A stretch of 62,023 nt of DNA from Sporosarcina psychrophila (GCA_020742515.1 DYWT01000318.1:1-62023), one strand, 5' to 3'; positions 44,993 to 53,228 are shown, numbered from the stretch's first letter. A program made the numbers and translations. The notes: generated by a model not told the origin, from the sequence alone.

Positions 44993-45238
44993 TTAGTCTT
45001 TATTACTAAAAACATTATCTGAGTGCCGAATGGTTAAAATCATATCTTTTTCATTGATTGAAATAACACAATCCCAAGTGGGTTTAATTTGCATTTCGTT
45101 GCAGTCATCAATCCAAATCATCGCATTTAGTTCTAGGGCACCTTCCATAATAACCATTTGTTTCGTTAAAGTGTCAGTGACCGCTATTAAATTATCTTGT
45201 AAACGTACTTTCCAATCAAAAAATGATAATTCCTTCAT
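44993..45238 (-). CDS. hypothetical protein (81 aa)
   Basis: Starts MKELSFFDWKVRLQDNLIAV behind a textbook AAAGGAGG. Soluble, acidic, with two Trp and the segment IWIDDCNEMQIKPTWDCVISI. No family recognised. The strong ribosome binding site and balanced composition suggest a real gene. The 440 bp upstream holds only repeats and a hairpin. Confidence 0.6.
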   Translation of the reverse strand: MKELSFFDWKVRLQDNLIAVTDTLTKQMVIMEGALELNAMIWIDDCNEMQIKPTWDCVISINEKDMILTIRHSDNVFSNKD

Positions 45239-45306
45239 GTTCTCCTCCTTTCTTCTACTTATCTATTATCCTACAATAATTATCATTTAATATTCCTATT
45301 CCATAA

Positions 45307-45353
45307 TAAAAAAAGCGACCTATCGACAATCAATCTGTGGACGAGGCGCTTTT
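45307..45353. terminator. terminator-like hairpin of the recurrent family
   Basis: AAAAAAGCGACCT ... GAGGCGCTTTT arms around a CGACAATCAATCTGTGG loop. Confidence 0.5.
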
Positions 45354-45678
45354 GCTTTAGACTTATTTATCCTTCTAAGGGATAAATGGACAACGTTGAT
45401 GCAACAGCGTTCTCGGATTACCCAAATATAAGACCATCATTAGACAATCTTGTGAATAACACCCAAAATTATAACCACTCTTTCACATAAGCAACTAATC
45501 CTAAAATCGAGCCTATTACCGATCCCCCGAAAATATAATAACATGTCTGATTTCTATAATACTCCATTTTCATTAATGCCTTTGTTCAACTAACCTGCTG
45601 AGGTAACCCAATTAGAAATGTATTACTACTGTTCCAGTAAAGCATCGTTAGTTGAAGTGCAAAAGAGGTTTCCTTAAT

Positions 45679-45867
45679 TTAAAAAGGTCCATTTTGTTGA
45701 TCATGCCGCCCTATTTCTCGTAGAGAATCGGCACTCGCTGAGTTCTGATTCAATGACTTTTTCTTTTCTTTAAAATCATATTTCCGCCCAGTCAAAAAAT
45801 CTACAACATAGCTTCCTACAAGCAATGTTACGATGGAACCCCAAAAAATCCACATCATCCAATGCAA
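45679..45867 (-). CDS. small membrane protein (62 aa)
   Basis: Starts at TTG with GGAGGGG 6 nt upstream. One N-terminal helix MMWIFWGSIVTLLVGSYVVDFL, then a basic segment TGRKYDFKEKKK and a polar tail. The pattern (helix, D-x-x-T-G-R-K) is common to small unassigned Bacillus membrane proteins. Function unknown. Confidence 0.6.
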   Translation of the reverse strand: MHWMMWIFWGSIVTLLVGSYVVDFLTGRKYDFKEKKKSLNQNSASADSLREIGRHDQQNGPF

Positions 45868-45937
45868 TACATTCCCCTCCCCTTTTAGTTATATACGTAG
45901 CGTACTGCTAAAAGTTCCGTTTAATTTACTATTGAAG

Positions 45938-46130
45938 TCACCTACCGGTTAGTTGAAGAACAGGGCTTTGTTCTTTATGCGTCCTTATTAATACAAATAC
46001 CCCTTTGATTCGACAAACAAAAAAACGACCTACCAACACTCTAAATTAAGAGTCGTCACTTTATATGTGTTCGTATTGCCACTAATGATAAGACCGTCAA
46101 TAGACGATCTTCTGTTGTTAAACTAATGCG
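45938..46130. repeat. dispersed intergenic repeat, longest copy
   Basis: Blocks in order: CGGTTAGTTGAAGAACAG, TGATTCGACAAACAAAAAAA, CGACCTACC hairpin, then GACCGTCAATAGACGATCTT and TGTTGTTA. It joins the two repeat types seen separately elsewhere, so they may be parts of one composite element. Confidence 0.6.
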
Positions 46131-46151
46131 CATGTTAGTTCAACACGCGGC

Positions 46152-46250
46152 TTAATCCCCTAATTTCTCTTCGGTTTTGGTTAAGAATTTTTCCAATGCT
46201 TCACTGATATCAATATCAGTGCGGTCAGCCAAATTAATTAACCTTAACGT
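46152..46250 (-). pseudogene. C-terminal fragment of a MazG-like pyrophosphohydrolase
   Basis: Reads TLRLINLADRTDIDISEALE then KFLTKTEEKLGD and stop, the last helix pair of MazG-type nucleotide pyrophosphohydrolases. Only about 32 codons remain and no start is present; its 5' side runs into the NUDIX gene in another frame. Confidence 0.4.
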
Positions 46251-46693
46251 ATAAACGCCAAATCGCTCTCCGCCATAGCATCTTTCAGCCAGCAAGGATG
46301 CATTTTCAACAAATCAGGTGGCAAAGCTTGTTGGTCAAAATATTGAATATCGAGTGATTCTGAAGAATTGCATCGAAGTTCTCCGCTTATAATTTCAGCT
46401 AAAAAACAAGTTGTTATAAAATGAACTACTTTTCCTTTAGGATATGAAAACACCTGTGAATCTGGATCAGAGTAAACACCGATTAGCTTAGTAATACGTA
46501 TATCTAAATTCGTTTCTTCTTTCATTTCTCTAATAGCTGCTTCGGATACTGTCTCCCCAATCTCTACATGTCCTGATGGAATCCCCCATAGCCCTACATC
46601 AGCTCTCTTCTGCAATAAAACACGATTGTCTTCATCTAAAATAATAATAGCGACTCCTGCTTTAAGATCGTTAATTTCGTTAATTTCCTTCAT
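46244..46693 (-). CDS. NUDIX hydrolase
   Basis: 149 residues. GHVEIGETVSEAAIREMKEETNL is a complete Nudix box (G-x5-E-x7-R-E-x2-E-E). VAIIILDEDNRVLLQKRADVGLWGIPSG is the preceding strand pair. ATG 46693 has AAGGGG upstream; a longer frame to the left lacks support. Substrate unknown, ADP-ribose or a nucleotide sugar being common for this type. Its end abuts a MazG remnant. Confidence 0.88.
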   Translation of the reverse strand: MKEINEINDLKAGVAIIILDEDNRVLLQKRADVGLWGIPSGHVEIGETVSEAAIREMKEETNLDIRITKLIGVYSDPDSQVFSYPKGKVVHFITTCFLAEIISGELRCNSSESLDIQYFDQQALPPDLLKMHPCWLKDAMAESDLAFIR

Positions 46694-47260
46694 TTCTATT
46701 ATCCCCTTAATTAATAAAATAAGGCTGATCGAGAAATTTTTCAACGCATCATATACGCTGAACTTTCCCCTCTCGAACCTATTATGTAAATATGCGCCTT
46801 TTGTAAATTATATAAGATATGATTCGTGGCTTCAGACTTTTATAACCGAAACCCTTGTTACAGTTCTCCAATTCATTAATTTAATGGACTATAAATCATG
46901 ATACCTATTGTACAATTTAAACTCAAGAGATACTACAAGGTGCTATTCAACATCAACCAACATCTCACGATACACTTCTGAAATATAAATTCCCAAGAAT
47001 CACCTTGTCATTTACCTTCAACCTGCCTTGCCAAATACTCCACAATCGGAATCTGGTACTGTTCTGGAAAACTACCGATCTCCCGCGCACCTGCTTAAAT
47101 AAGTAACCCGTATACAGGAAGCATGGATGGAAACGCCATCATTCGTCGGTTCGCAACTCTTTTATTTTGTTTATGGGTAAAGAAAAAGAACGCCCGGATG
47201 GACGTTCTCACATTAATAATTATTTAATTTCGCTACTATACAGTTTTTTTCAGCTGCACA
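46694..47260. other. gene-poor stretch with one coding relic
   Basis: At 47008-47094 (minus) a fragment reads AGAREIGSFPEQYQIPIVEY then LARQVEGK and a stop, clearly once coding but with a stop directly upstream and no family I can name. A hairpin-like GAACGCCCGGATGGACGTTC lies near 47188. Nothing else is supported. Confidence 0.4.
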
Positions 47261-47764
47261 TTACGCATTTACACTTTCGGCTTTGCGACCCTGCCTTGCA
47301 TGTAATCTTTTCATTGCAAATCTTGCTATTGGCTGTGCAACCAACAGTTCGATCCAAAATGCAATTCCGAAGTTCCTAGGCCAGATATGCAAAAAGTTTT
47401 TAAAGGGTTCTAGGCTGATTTGTTTCGTCCCCATCCAAGTTCCGATAATCGATAACAAAAGAGATAACACCGTAACATTCAATAAAGTATTCAATAGAAT
47501 CCTGGCATTAAACCCATCTGTTTGTCCCACGAATTTTGGTAACAGCTTACCAACAATTGGTCCTGCAATCAATCGTACTGATAAAATTACGATTATCCAC
47601 ATAAACGGAATAATCTTCAGTGTATCTAGATAAACTTCTTTACTGAAACCACGTTCCAATCCCGTAATAATGGGGGCAATTGTGTTTACTGAAATGATTG
47701 AAATGATTAATAAAAATAATATACCTTCTCTTCTGTTTCTAGGCAGTCTTTTTTCTCCGTGCAT
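47261..47764 (-). CDS. DUF2798 domain-containing membrane protein
   Basis: About 167 residues with two similar halves, each with two helices: LPRNRREGILFLLIISIISVN ... and the later FNARILLNTLLNVTVLSLLL, with W-P-R-N-F-x-I-A-F-x-x-E-L-L-V-A-Q-P-I-A in the last helix. The L-P/K-x-x-x-x-x-x-F-x-x-I-M-S and F-x-x-A-W-P-x-N-F patterns are those of DUF2798 repeats. ATG 47764 has GGAG 9 nt upstream. Function unknown; integral membrane. Confidence 0.75.
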   Translation of the reverse strand: MHGEKRLPRNRREGILFLLIISIISVNTIAPIITGLERGFSKEVYLDTLKIIPFMWIIVILSVRLIAGPIVGKLLPKFVGQTDGFNARILLNTLLNVTVLSLLLSIIGTWMGTKQISLEPFKNFLHIWPRNFGIAFWIELLVAQPIARFAMKRLHARQGRKAESVNA

Positions 47765-48017
47765 GTTTGTCATCTCCGCGAATAATATTTCAGATGGCAG
47801 ACGTATCATGAGACATATATTTTTGGTTAATGAGAAAGCCAATATCTCTACACACTGATTTAATAATCATAGCATTTTCTTCAAATGAATGTCATGTCTC
47901 CGTCAGTTATTCAATCACTACTTATATTATAGTAAAGAAAAAGAACGCCCGCACTGAACGTTCCTTTCACAATGTAATTGTTGATTGAATTTATAATACC
48001 AAGTCTTGTGTCATACT

Positions 48018-48269
48018 TTAAAACTTCCAGAATGCGCAAGCAACATTAAGTATAATCGAGACAACAGTAAGCAAAACAGATATCTTGCTTTGCTTTTCAA
48101 ACTTAATTTCCCTTTCGTTTGCGCTTATCAAAAAGTTTGCTAATTCATTTATTTCTCTATCAACAGACTCCATATCTTTATTTTCAAAATGTACTTTGGC
48201 GTCACCTATTACGAACCTTTCGTGCGTTGGGAGTTTCAAGAATGGGGTAATTTTATTATTTTTCACCAA
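48018..48269 (-). CDS. hypothetical tail-anchored membrane protein
   Basis: 83 residues: soluble head with coiled-coil-like ENKDMESVDREINELANFLISANEREIKFEKQ (about residues 29-60), and one C-terminal helix ISVLLTVVSIILNVACAFW ending at the C-terminus. It starts TTG or the adjoining GTG; the ribosome binding site is weak. No family recognised. Confidence 0.5.
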   Translation of the reverse strand: MVKNNKITPFLKLPTHERFVIGDAKVHFENKDMESVDREINELANFLISANEREIKFEKQSKISVLLTVVSIILNVACAFWKF

Positions 48270-48507
48270 TGAGCTTTTTATTTTTTAAAAAGATGACTAA
48301 ATCCCTAAAATCCCAACACGCTCTTTCTTCACGAAAAACACTTCTTTTTCCAAAGGACTATAGTGTTGCAACATCATTTACCCTAGCATTGTAGTATGCT
48401 TTATAGGGTGGTTTCCAACCTGTCACCGCTCCGTAACTGACTACCCTCTAATTAAGCAGATTTTGTAGTAAACTTACAGTAGATAATGTCAGAAAGGAGA
48501 CTATTCA

Positions 48508-48675
48508 ATGACAACTACAACATGGATATGGATATGGATTTGTATTGTTATCTTGATTTTAGAACTCATTTTCATTTATATCGTCGTACATAAAAGTTAT
48601 CGATATAAACATACGATTGATCCGATTGATGATCATATAGAAAAAATGAATAGAGAGAAAATCGATATAGAATAA
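48508..48675 (+). CDS. small membrane protein (55 aa)
   Basis: ATG 48508 behind AAAGGAG (8 nt). A Trp-Ile alternation WIWIWI leads into a long helix CIVILILELIFIYIVV, then HKSYRYKHTIDPIDDHIEKM and NREKIDIE, a charged amphipathic tail. One membrane span with cytoplasmic tail is likely. Too short for many gene callers. No family known to me. Confidence 0.6.
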   Translation: MTTTTWIWIWICIVILILELIFIYIVVHKSYRYKHTIDPIDDHIEKMNREKIDIE

Positions 48676-48890
48676 TGAATTGTTTCTATGAAAATGAATA
48701 TATACATATGGAAAGGACGAACACATAACAGTGAACATCCTTTCTATCATTTAGGCATCGCATCAAATATAGTAAGTTGCTACACCAAGGTTATAACTCC
48801 CTCGCAAAATTCTTTTGTTGAAAAAGGTATGAATCTTCACGTCGAATCAAATCAATGCATATCCTGTAAACATGTGCTGCCAATGCGCAT

Positions 48891-49553
48891 TTGACATCAT
48901 TAAGAAAGGATGGGCTTCTGATTCCGAATATCGATTACACTTTACCAACAACGCAGTTCACTTTTAATGTAAATGACAGTAAGGCGTTCAAAAAAGATAA
49001 TCACAACTTTATAAATGTGCTAGGTATCGACCAATTAAACACATTAGAAAATGTCTCTTTACTTGATATTTTTCTTAGCAACGGCAATGTCGTCGAACCG
49101 CATTACCATCAACATGCTGCAGAGCTAATTTATTGTATTTCCGGAGCTTGTACTGTTTCATTACTGAACCCTTTCACAAAAGAAATTCAAAATTATCCAA
49201 TAACACCTGGATGGGTTGCGAATGTGCCGCAAGGGTGGTGGCATTATATTGTGGCTACAGTTGATAACACTCACTTTTTAGGGATTTTTGATGCACCAAC
49301 TCCAGAAGTAATTTTAGGATCAGACCTCTTAAAATTAACTCCTTCAAATATCATCGCACACACCTATTGTATGGATGAGACGCAGTGGAAAAAAGCAATT
49401 GCTCCCGTTAAACCTTCAATATTTATTGGGCCTCCTGAGGACTGCAACAGCGGAAATTCAGACACTTCATATCAAGAACCAAATTATATAGATCAATACA
49501 CTGACCAACTATATCCCTATACTCACCACAACTTACCTTCCTCTCACTATTAA
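48891..49553 (+). CDS. cupin domain-containing protein
   Basis: 220 residues. Cupin motif 1 is EPHYHQHAAELIYCISG (H-x-H-x3-E pattern), motif 2 is GWVANVPQGWWHYIVA (G-x5-P-x-G-x2-H). Both metal-binding sets are present, so it probably binds Mn or Fe; the fold resembles one half of spore oxalate decarboxylases. An unusual polar C-terminal tail rich in Asn, Tyr and His (YIDQYTDQLYPYTHHNLPSS) recalls spore-coat proteins. The start is uncertain: TTG 48891 overlaps a dubious upstream frame; a CTG nine codons later follows AAAGGATG. Confidence 0.8.
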   Translation: MTSLRKDGLLIPNIDYTLPTTQFTFNVNDSKAFKKDNHNFINVLGIDQLNTLENVSLLDIFLSNGNVVEPHYHQHAAELIYCISGACTVSLLNPFTKEIQNYPITPGWVANVPQGWWHYIVATVDNTHFLGIFDAPTPEVILGSDLLKLTPSNIIAHTYCMDETQWKKAIAPVKPSIFIGPPEDCNSGNSDTSYQEPNYIDQYTDQLYPYTHHNLPSSHY

Positions 49554-49565
49554 ATCGTCTCTGAT

Positions 49566-49720
49566 AAAGACTGATGATTTATTGTAATCAGTGGTCTTTT
49601 TGATCAAACTGCGTAGTTAAATTTCCCTTAGTTGCATCTTCAAGCCTAAAATTTCCTTATTAACAATTTTAAAACTTTGTTCTTTGTTTCCGTAGTAAAG
49701 GTTGCTAATTCTTCGATTTT
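49566..49720. repeat. direct repeat, left copy
   Basis: Begins with a terminator hairpin (AAGACTGATGA / TCAGTGGTCTTTTT) after the cupin gene, continues AACTGCGTAGTTAAATT, AGTTGCATCTTCAAG, and ends ACTTTGTTCTTTGTTTCCG. A diverged copy occurs at 50190-50345 in the same orientation. Confidence 0.65.
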
Positions 49721-49865
49721 ATCTACTGGTAAATAAAAGGATATTATATTACAACCCGTTTACAAGTCGGTAACATTTTCCTAATAATATATACTTAATT
49801 CTTTTTTGATGAGACAATTCCATTACAACAATTTAATTGTTGACGTCATAAATTGGAGTTGACCC

Positions 49866-50045
49866 ATGTTCATAATCATACGTAACAATAATGGAACGAT
49901 AGAGACCTTAAAAGACTCCAATTGTGAGACAGAAAAAACCTTTGCTGATTTCTACACAGCAGATGTGTTTTTGCAACAACTGAATCAAAACATAATTCCT
50001 TCAATGCATTGGACTATTTCTGAAAAGTTACAATTAGTCGATTAA
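49866..50045 (+). CDS. hypothetical small protein (59 aa)
   Basis: ATG behind GGAG (8 nt). Soluble, reads MFIIIRNNNGTIETLKDSNC, then a predicted helical ADFYTADVFLQQLNQNIIPS and ends SEKLQLVD. A clean hairpin follows two bases later. It lies between the two 150-bp direct repeats, which suggests it moved with them. No family recognised. Confidence 0.55.
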   Translation: MFIIIRNNNGTIETLKDSNCETEKTFADFYTADVFLQQLNQNIIPSMHWTISEKLQLVD

Positions 50046-50046
50046 C

Positions 50047-50072
50047 AAGTAGTTAGCTACATCTAACTACTT
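50047..50072 (+). terminator. terminator after the 59-aa gene
   Basis: AAGTAGTTAG / CTAACTACTT perfect arms, 6-nt loop, T-rich tail. Confidence 0.7.
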
Positions 50073-50189
50073 TCTAAGTATTAACAGTTGCGACTTTTTG
50101 TCACCTCTCCTAACGAAATTGCGATATCCTCGGATGTTTATTGATCGAATCATTCGCCAGTACTGTTGCTATATCAAAAGATGACTGTG

Positions 50190-50345
50190 ATAATGACTGC
50201 TGATTATTTTAATCAGTGGTCGTTTTTGTTTGAACTGCGTGATTAAATTACCTCAGTTGTATTTTCAAATCTGAAAATTCCCCTCTGAGCGCACCTAAAA
50301 CTTTGTTCTTTGTTTCTGTATTCAAGGAGTATTCAGCTTCGTCAA
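50190..50345. repeat. direct repeat, right copy
   Basis: Same block order as 49566-49720: TAATCAGTGGTCGTTTTT, AACTGCGTGATTAAATT, CAGTTGTATTTTCAA, ACTTTGTTCTTTGTTTCTG. About 75-80% similar by eye. Confidence 0.65.
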
Positions 50346-50432
50346 AAGCACCAAATGGATTTGATTTAATGATGAATTAAAGGTTCTTTTAACTATGAAT
50401 AAATACAGTCCGGTACAGTCACAGAATATCGG

Positions 50433-50477
50433 ATTAAAAAGGCGACTACTCCGTAATAATGGAATGGTCGCCTTTCC
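50433..50477 (-). terminator. terminator of the YolD operon
   Basis: AAAGGCGACTA / TGGTCGCCTTT arms directly after the last YolD-like gene. Confidence 0.75.
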
Positions 50478-50483
50478 CTGTTT

Positions 50484-50828
50484 TCATTCACAAAATTGCG
50501 CCTTGATGATTTCCGAAACCATAATCCTTTCAGGGCCGAATGGGTTATTAAGCACAATAGATTTGGATTGGGGATCGATTAATTCTATTGCACCGCCACG
50601 CGTCACGAATTTGCCGTCCTTCCATGTCTGGATAAGAATTTGGTATTTACGTTTATATGTCGTTTCAATTTCTTCCTGGATAGATTGTAGGGTAAAGTCA
50701 TCAAGCTCGGGACGTTCTTCGTAATTATCTTCATCCATCCATAGCCGTAGCTCTCTGATATGCTCCGAGAGCATCAATGCAGTCCACTTTTTATTCCCTC
50801 GATCATGATTGTTTTCTAACATTTTCAT
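50484..50828 (-). CDS. YolD-like family protein
   Basis: 114 residues. NHDRGNKKWTALMLSEHIRELRLW followed by E-x-x-x-R-P-E-L-D-D-F is the YolD signature (R-G-x-x-K-W-x-A-M-M-L-P-E-H). YolD proteins lie beside Y-family polymerase UvrX in Bacillus prophages and SOS operons; no polymerase gene is present here. Its ATG overlaps the stop of the preceding gene as ATGA. Last gene of a four-gene minus-strand operon. Confidence 0.85.
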   Translation of the reverse strand: MKMLENNHDRGNKKWTALMLSEHIRELRLWMDEDNYEERPELDDFTLQSIQEEIETTYKRKYQILIQTWKDGKFVTRGGAIELIDPQSKSIVLNNPFGPERIMVSEIIKAQFCE

Positions 50829-51088
50829 TTCACATTTACAATATTATTCATATTGACTTTTACGTTGTCGTAACCTATTTGCATCGTCAATTTACCTTGT
50901 TGACCTTCAACTTCTTTAACGACGCCTGTAACTGACTCGTAGCGCTTATGAGCATATATCGTGATTTCTACTTCGACGCCAAATTCTTTTGATTCGCCGA
51001 TTCTCTCTCCTATTTCTAGAAAATCAGTTTCCGTCAGTTTCGGTCCTGCTACCACCTTTGATTTTGGTGGTTTTGGAATTGCTGTCAT
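50825..51088 (-). CDS. YolD-like family protein (second)
   Basis: About 87 residues. It lacks the R-G-x-x-K-W head, but the rest (DFLEIGERIGESKEFGVEVEITIYAHKRYESVTGVVKEVEGQQGKLTM) matches the C-terminal beta domain of YolD. AAAGG precedes the ATG. Two YolD-type proteins in tandem, coupled by ATGA, suggest they form a complex, which is inference. Confidence 0.7.
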   Translation of the reverse strand: MTAIPKPPKSKVVAGPKLTETDFLEIGERIGESKEFGVEVEITIYAHKRYESVTGVVKEVEGQQGKLTMQIGYDNVKVNMNNIVNVK

Positions 51089-51101
51089 TTTCATCATCCT
51101 T

Positions 51102-51467
51102 TCACTCTTTGATTTCTACCATTGCAAAGTAAACGCTAATTAACTCTTCCGTCCGATTACGCAGTCGAACGTTCAGATAGCGTCTGTGATCCTCATAACC
51201 ACCATGGATAAATGCGAACTCTGTGAAAGTGTCATCTTTTGTCCTTTTATTTAGCTTCAAATTATTGCTTCGTGCATAAATATTTGTTTCTTTTAATTCA
51301 GTTCGAGCAGTCTTTAACGCACTCTCAACAATATTGACATAAGGCCTTTTCAGCTTGAACGAACTTGTTTCAATGACTTCCCGGTCTCTCTCTAGAATCT
51401 GAATTATCATCGGTAAGTAAATCATGTTCTCGAAATACGGCAATGCCTCGGATGGTATTAACGCCAT
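51102..51467 (-). CDS. conserved YolD-operon protein, unknown function
   Basis: 121 residues: helical head EALPYFENMIYLPMIIQILERDREVIE and basic middle FKLKRPYVNIVESALKTARTEL, with the C-terminal FIHGGYEDHRRYLNVRLRNRTEELISVYF. Soluble. I associate such proteins with UvrX/YolD/WYL gene groups but cannot name a function. Its start touches the stop of the upstream WYL-like gene (one-base overlap). Confidence 0.6.
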   Translation of the reverse strand: MALIPSEALPYFENMIYLPMIIQILERDREVIETSSFKLKRPYVNIVESALKTARTELKETNIYARSNNLKLNKRTKDDTFTEFAFIHGGYEDHRRYLNVRLRNRTEELISVYFAMVEIKE

Positions 51468-51688
51468 TAGATCACCATGCTTTCTTTATGTACAACGGGA
51501 ACAAGTGCGAGCACGTTATTGATTTTAAAAGTACGTTTGGATTTACGTAGAAAACAATAGGCACGGAATGATACCTCACCGACTTGTAGTATATTGATTC
51601 TTCGCTTGCTGATTTTACCATCTTCAGCTAGGTACATCATATCCAGTAACTCATTGTATTCAACTGCCTTTAATAATTGATTGCGCAC
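51467..51688 (-). CDS. WYL-domain-like small protein
   Basis: 73 residues starting at GTG behind GAGGAGG. AVEYNELLDMMYLAEDGKIS then KRRINILQVGEVSFRAYCFLRKSKRTFKINNV follows the WYL fold (strand, G-x-x-S-x-R, then Y-C-x-x-R-x-R-x-F-x-x-x-x-I). No HTH is attached, so it may be a stand-alone ligand-sensing module. First gene of the YolD operon; a regulatory role there is inference. Confidence 0.65.
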   Translation of the reverse strand: MRNQLLKAVEYNELLDMMYLAEDGKISKRRINILQVGEVSFRAYCFLRKSKRTFKINNVLALVPVVHKESMVI

Positions 51689-51759
51689 ACTCGTTCCCTC
51701 CTCCTCTCAAGTATAGAGAATGAATGTTCGCATTGCAACTAGAAATATGCTGTTAATTT

Positions 51760-51815
51760 TGACCAAATAAAAAGGCCGTCAATAGACGACCTTCTGTTGT
51801 TAGAATAAACATCCG
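51760..51815. repeat. dispersed short hairpin repeat copy
   Basis: GACCAAATAAAAAGGCCGTC, AATAGACGACCTTCTGTTGT; the same core as at 44.02, 46.09 and 53.37 kb. Confidence 0.55.
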
Positions 51816-51875
51816 TTAGTTTTATAAGGGAATTAAAACGACTTTCTCACTAAATATTTGTTTTTAACATCATCC

Positions 51876-52200
51876 CTAATTCAATTGGACTGCCAGTTCT
51901 CTGTTTTCCCACTTGATGCGACATGACGCATTAATTGCACCTGCTTCGATACCTGAATTGATCACAATTTCTCTGGTGGTGCGTCATGCGCAATATTACC
52001 TGCAGGCGCTTTCCAAGTTGCCTTAACCTCGAAATGCGGATGGCAATATTATTCGGCCAATCTCCACCCCATGTAATTCCGAGCTTTCAAGCGATTGCTC
52101 CGGCTTTATTTAGTATCGCAGTATCATCGAGATTAGAAGGTGGGCTTACTGCACTTTCCCACGCTAAACGCCCCATATGGCGGCAAAGAACATACAAGCA
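51876..52200 (-). pseudogene. decayed phage endolysin of the M15 peptidase family
   Basis: Minus-strand frames give PPSNLDDTAILNKAGAIA, stop, KLGITWGGDW, then after a shift HPHFEVKATWKAPAGNIA and, in a third frame, EAGAINASCRIKWENRELAV. L-G-I-T-W-G-G-D-W followed by P-H-F-E is the diagnostic pair of M15C D-Ala-D-Ala/L-Ala-D-Glu peptidases used as endolysins. At least one stop and two frameshifts are present. Confidence 0.7.
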
Positions 52201-52203
52201 AGA

Positions 52204-52310
52204 GTGATCCCTTGGATTAAATCTTGTGAGACTTCATCCTTACTAGGGAAATTAATATAATATAAGGTAACGATTCGTAAACAATTTTATTCATAACCTT
52301 CATTTATTTA
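52204..52310 (-). pseudogene. possible holin-like remnant
   Basis: ATG behind GAGGTAAATAA reads MKVMNKIVYESLPYIILISL; a shifted frame continues with QDLIQGITLACMFFAAIWGV and stop. A short hydrophobic protein directly before an endolysin relic fits a holin, but it is frameshifted and the family is not certain. Confidence 0.35.
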
Positions 52311-52350
52311 CCTCACTGACATCACTCGCCAAATAAGGTGAATATCCTTT
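52311..52350 (-). repeat. conserved phage-gene leader, copy 1
   Basis: On the minus strand AAAGGATATTCACCTTATTT GGCGAGTGATGTCAGTGAGG runs into a ribosome binding site. Matching leaders precede the genes at 58698 and 59250. Confidence 0.6.
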
Positions 52351-52397
52351 AATAATTGAAAAAGCACCCCGCAGGATGCTAAATAAACTCATAACTT

Positions 52398-52601
52398 TTA
52401 TCTGTTCGAAACATGAAAACGTTGTACCATACCAAGATTATACCCTTTTATATAGGAATCTTTCTTTATGTCTTGATGAATGTGCTTATCTTGTATCATT
52501 TGAGTAACTTTAACCGACGCATCTTCTAGACTACTTGCAGGTAAGTTCATAATGAAACTTTCATTATCATTAAAATGAAGCGTTATTTGAAATTCAGACA
52601 T
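52398..52601 (-). CDS. hypothetical small phage-type protein (67 aa)
   Basis: ATG 52601 behind GGGAGGTG. Soluble, reads MSEFQITLHFNDNESFIMNL and PASSLEDASVKVTQMIQDKH, then ends MVQRFHVSNR. It lies between a relic of a phage regulator (52.7 kb) and holin/endolysin relics, so it is probably cargo of the same decayed prophage fragment. No family recognised. Confidence 0.55.
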   Translation of the reverse strand: MSEFQITLHFNDNESFIMNLPASSLEDASVKVTQMIQDKHIHQDIKKDSYIKGYNLGMVQRFHVSNR

Positions 52602-52703
52602 TTTCTCACCTCCCGCAACCAATGTTATCAGAATTGGAGGTAAACTCAAAGTGACCACTTACATGCAACGGGTACATCGGCAAAGTTAAAACCGCAAACC
52701 ACT

Positions 52704-52812
52704 CAACTCCCCGACCTGCCTTTAAGTATATCAATGTGATTGAATGCTCGTCATTTCTCCGACCTATCCGACATATGCGATATTTACGACATCCTGCGTA
52801 TGACAATATCTT
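52704..52812 (-). pseudogene. 3' remnant of a RinA-like phage regulator
   Basis: Minus-strand reading gives KDIVIRRMS..MSDRSEK and stop, matching the end of the intact regulator at 59531-59947 (KDTIIRKMSQMSDTSEK). The 50 bp from 52704 to 52753 are identical to 59484-59533. Confidence 0.7.
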
Positions 52813-53029
52813 TTATTATTCCAAGGTCCGTTAATTGTTTTTATAGTTAAGACGTTTGCTGTTGCACTTATTTATAGAGTGTTTTTTAAATGGTTGCCTA
52901 AAGGTTTATATAACTTCCTAGTTTGAATCTAGTTGTCTCATTTGATGTTCATTGAAAAGTACTCTACTCATTAAAAAATCTCCCGTTCCAAGTCATTTTT
53001 GTCTAGTATAACGGGTTTTCAAACAGAAA

Positions 53030-53076
53030 AAACCCCAATGGGTCACTTTTTTTAAAGTGTCCACTATTCGGGGCTC
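53030..53076. terminator. imperfect terminator-like hairpin
   Basis: CCCCAAT..GTCACTTT / AAAGTG..ACTATTCGGGG arms. Otherwise 52813-53144 holds nothing I can support. Confidence 0.4.
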
Positions 53077-53144
53077 AGTTCAGTAATGGAATGTGGCCGC
53101 CTTTTTGATTTCAAAATAAAATTAGAATCTGAATATTATTCACT

Positions 53145-53228
53145 TTATTTTTTATTACCCTTGTAAATAAGATAACAAATTGCGACTAGAAGGAGTGCTC
53201 CGAATACGGGAGTTAAAATATTTACCAT
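53145..53228 (-). CDS. 27-aa membrane peptide
   Basis: MVNILTPVFGALLLVAICYL followed by IYKGNKK: one helix with a basic tail. GAGGGTTGAAA precedes the ATG. The short helix-plus-KKK form is typical of small regulatory or toxin-like membrane peptides; no antitoxin RNA can be pointed out with confidence. Confidence 0.45.
   Translation of the reverse strand: MVNILTPVFGALLLVAICYLIYKGNKK

Noticed and set aside
48688..48894. 68-codon plus-strand frame just before the cupin gene
   Set aside because: No Shine-Dalgarno, no recognisable domain; overlap with the possible TTG start of the cupin by TTGA is suggestive but not enough.
51986..52207. 73-codon plus-strand frame
   Set aside because: Antisense to the endolysin relic, which shows clear family motifs on the minus strand.
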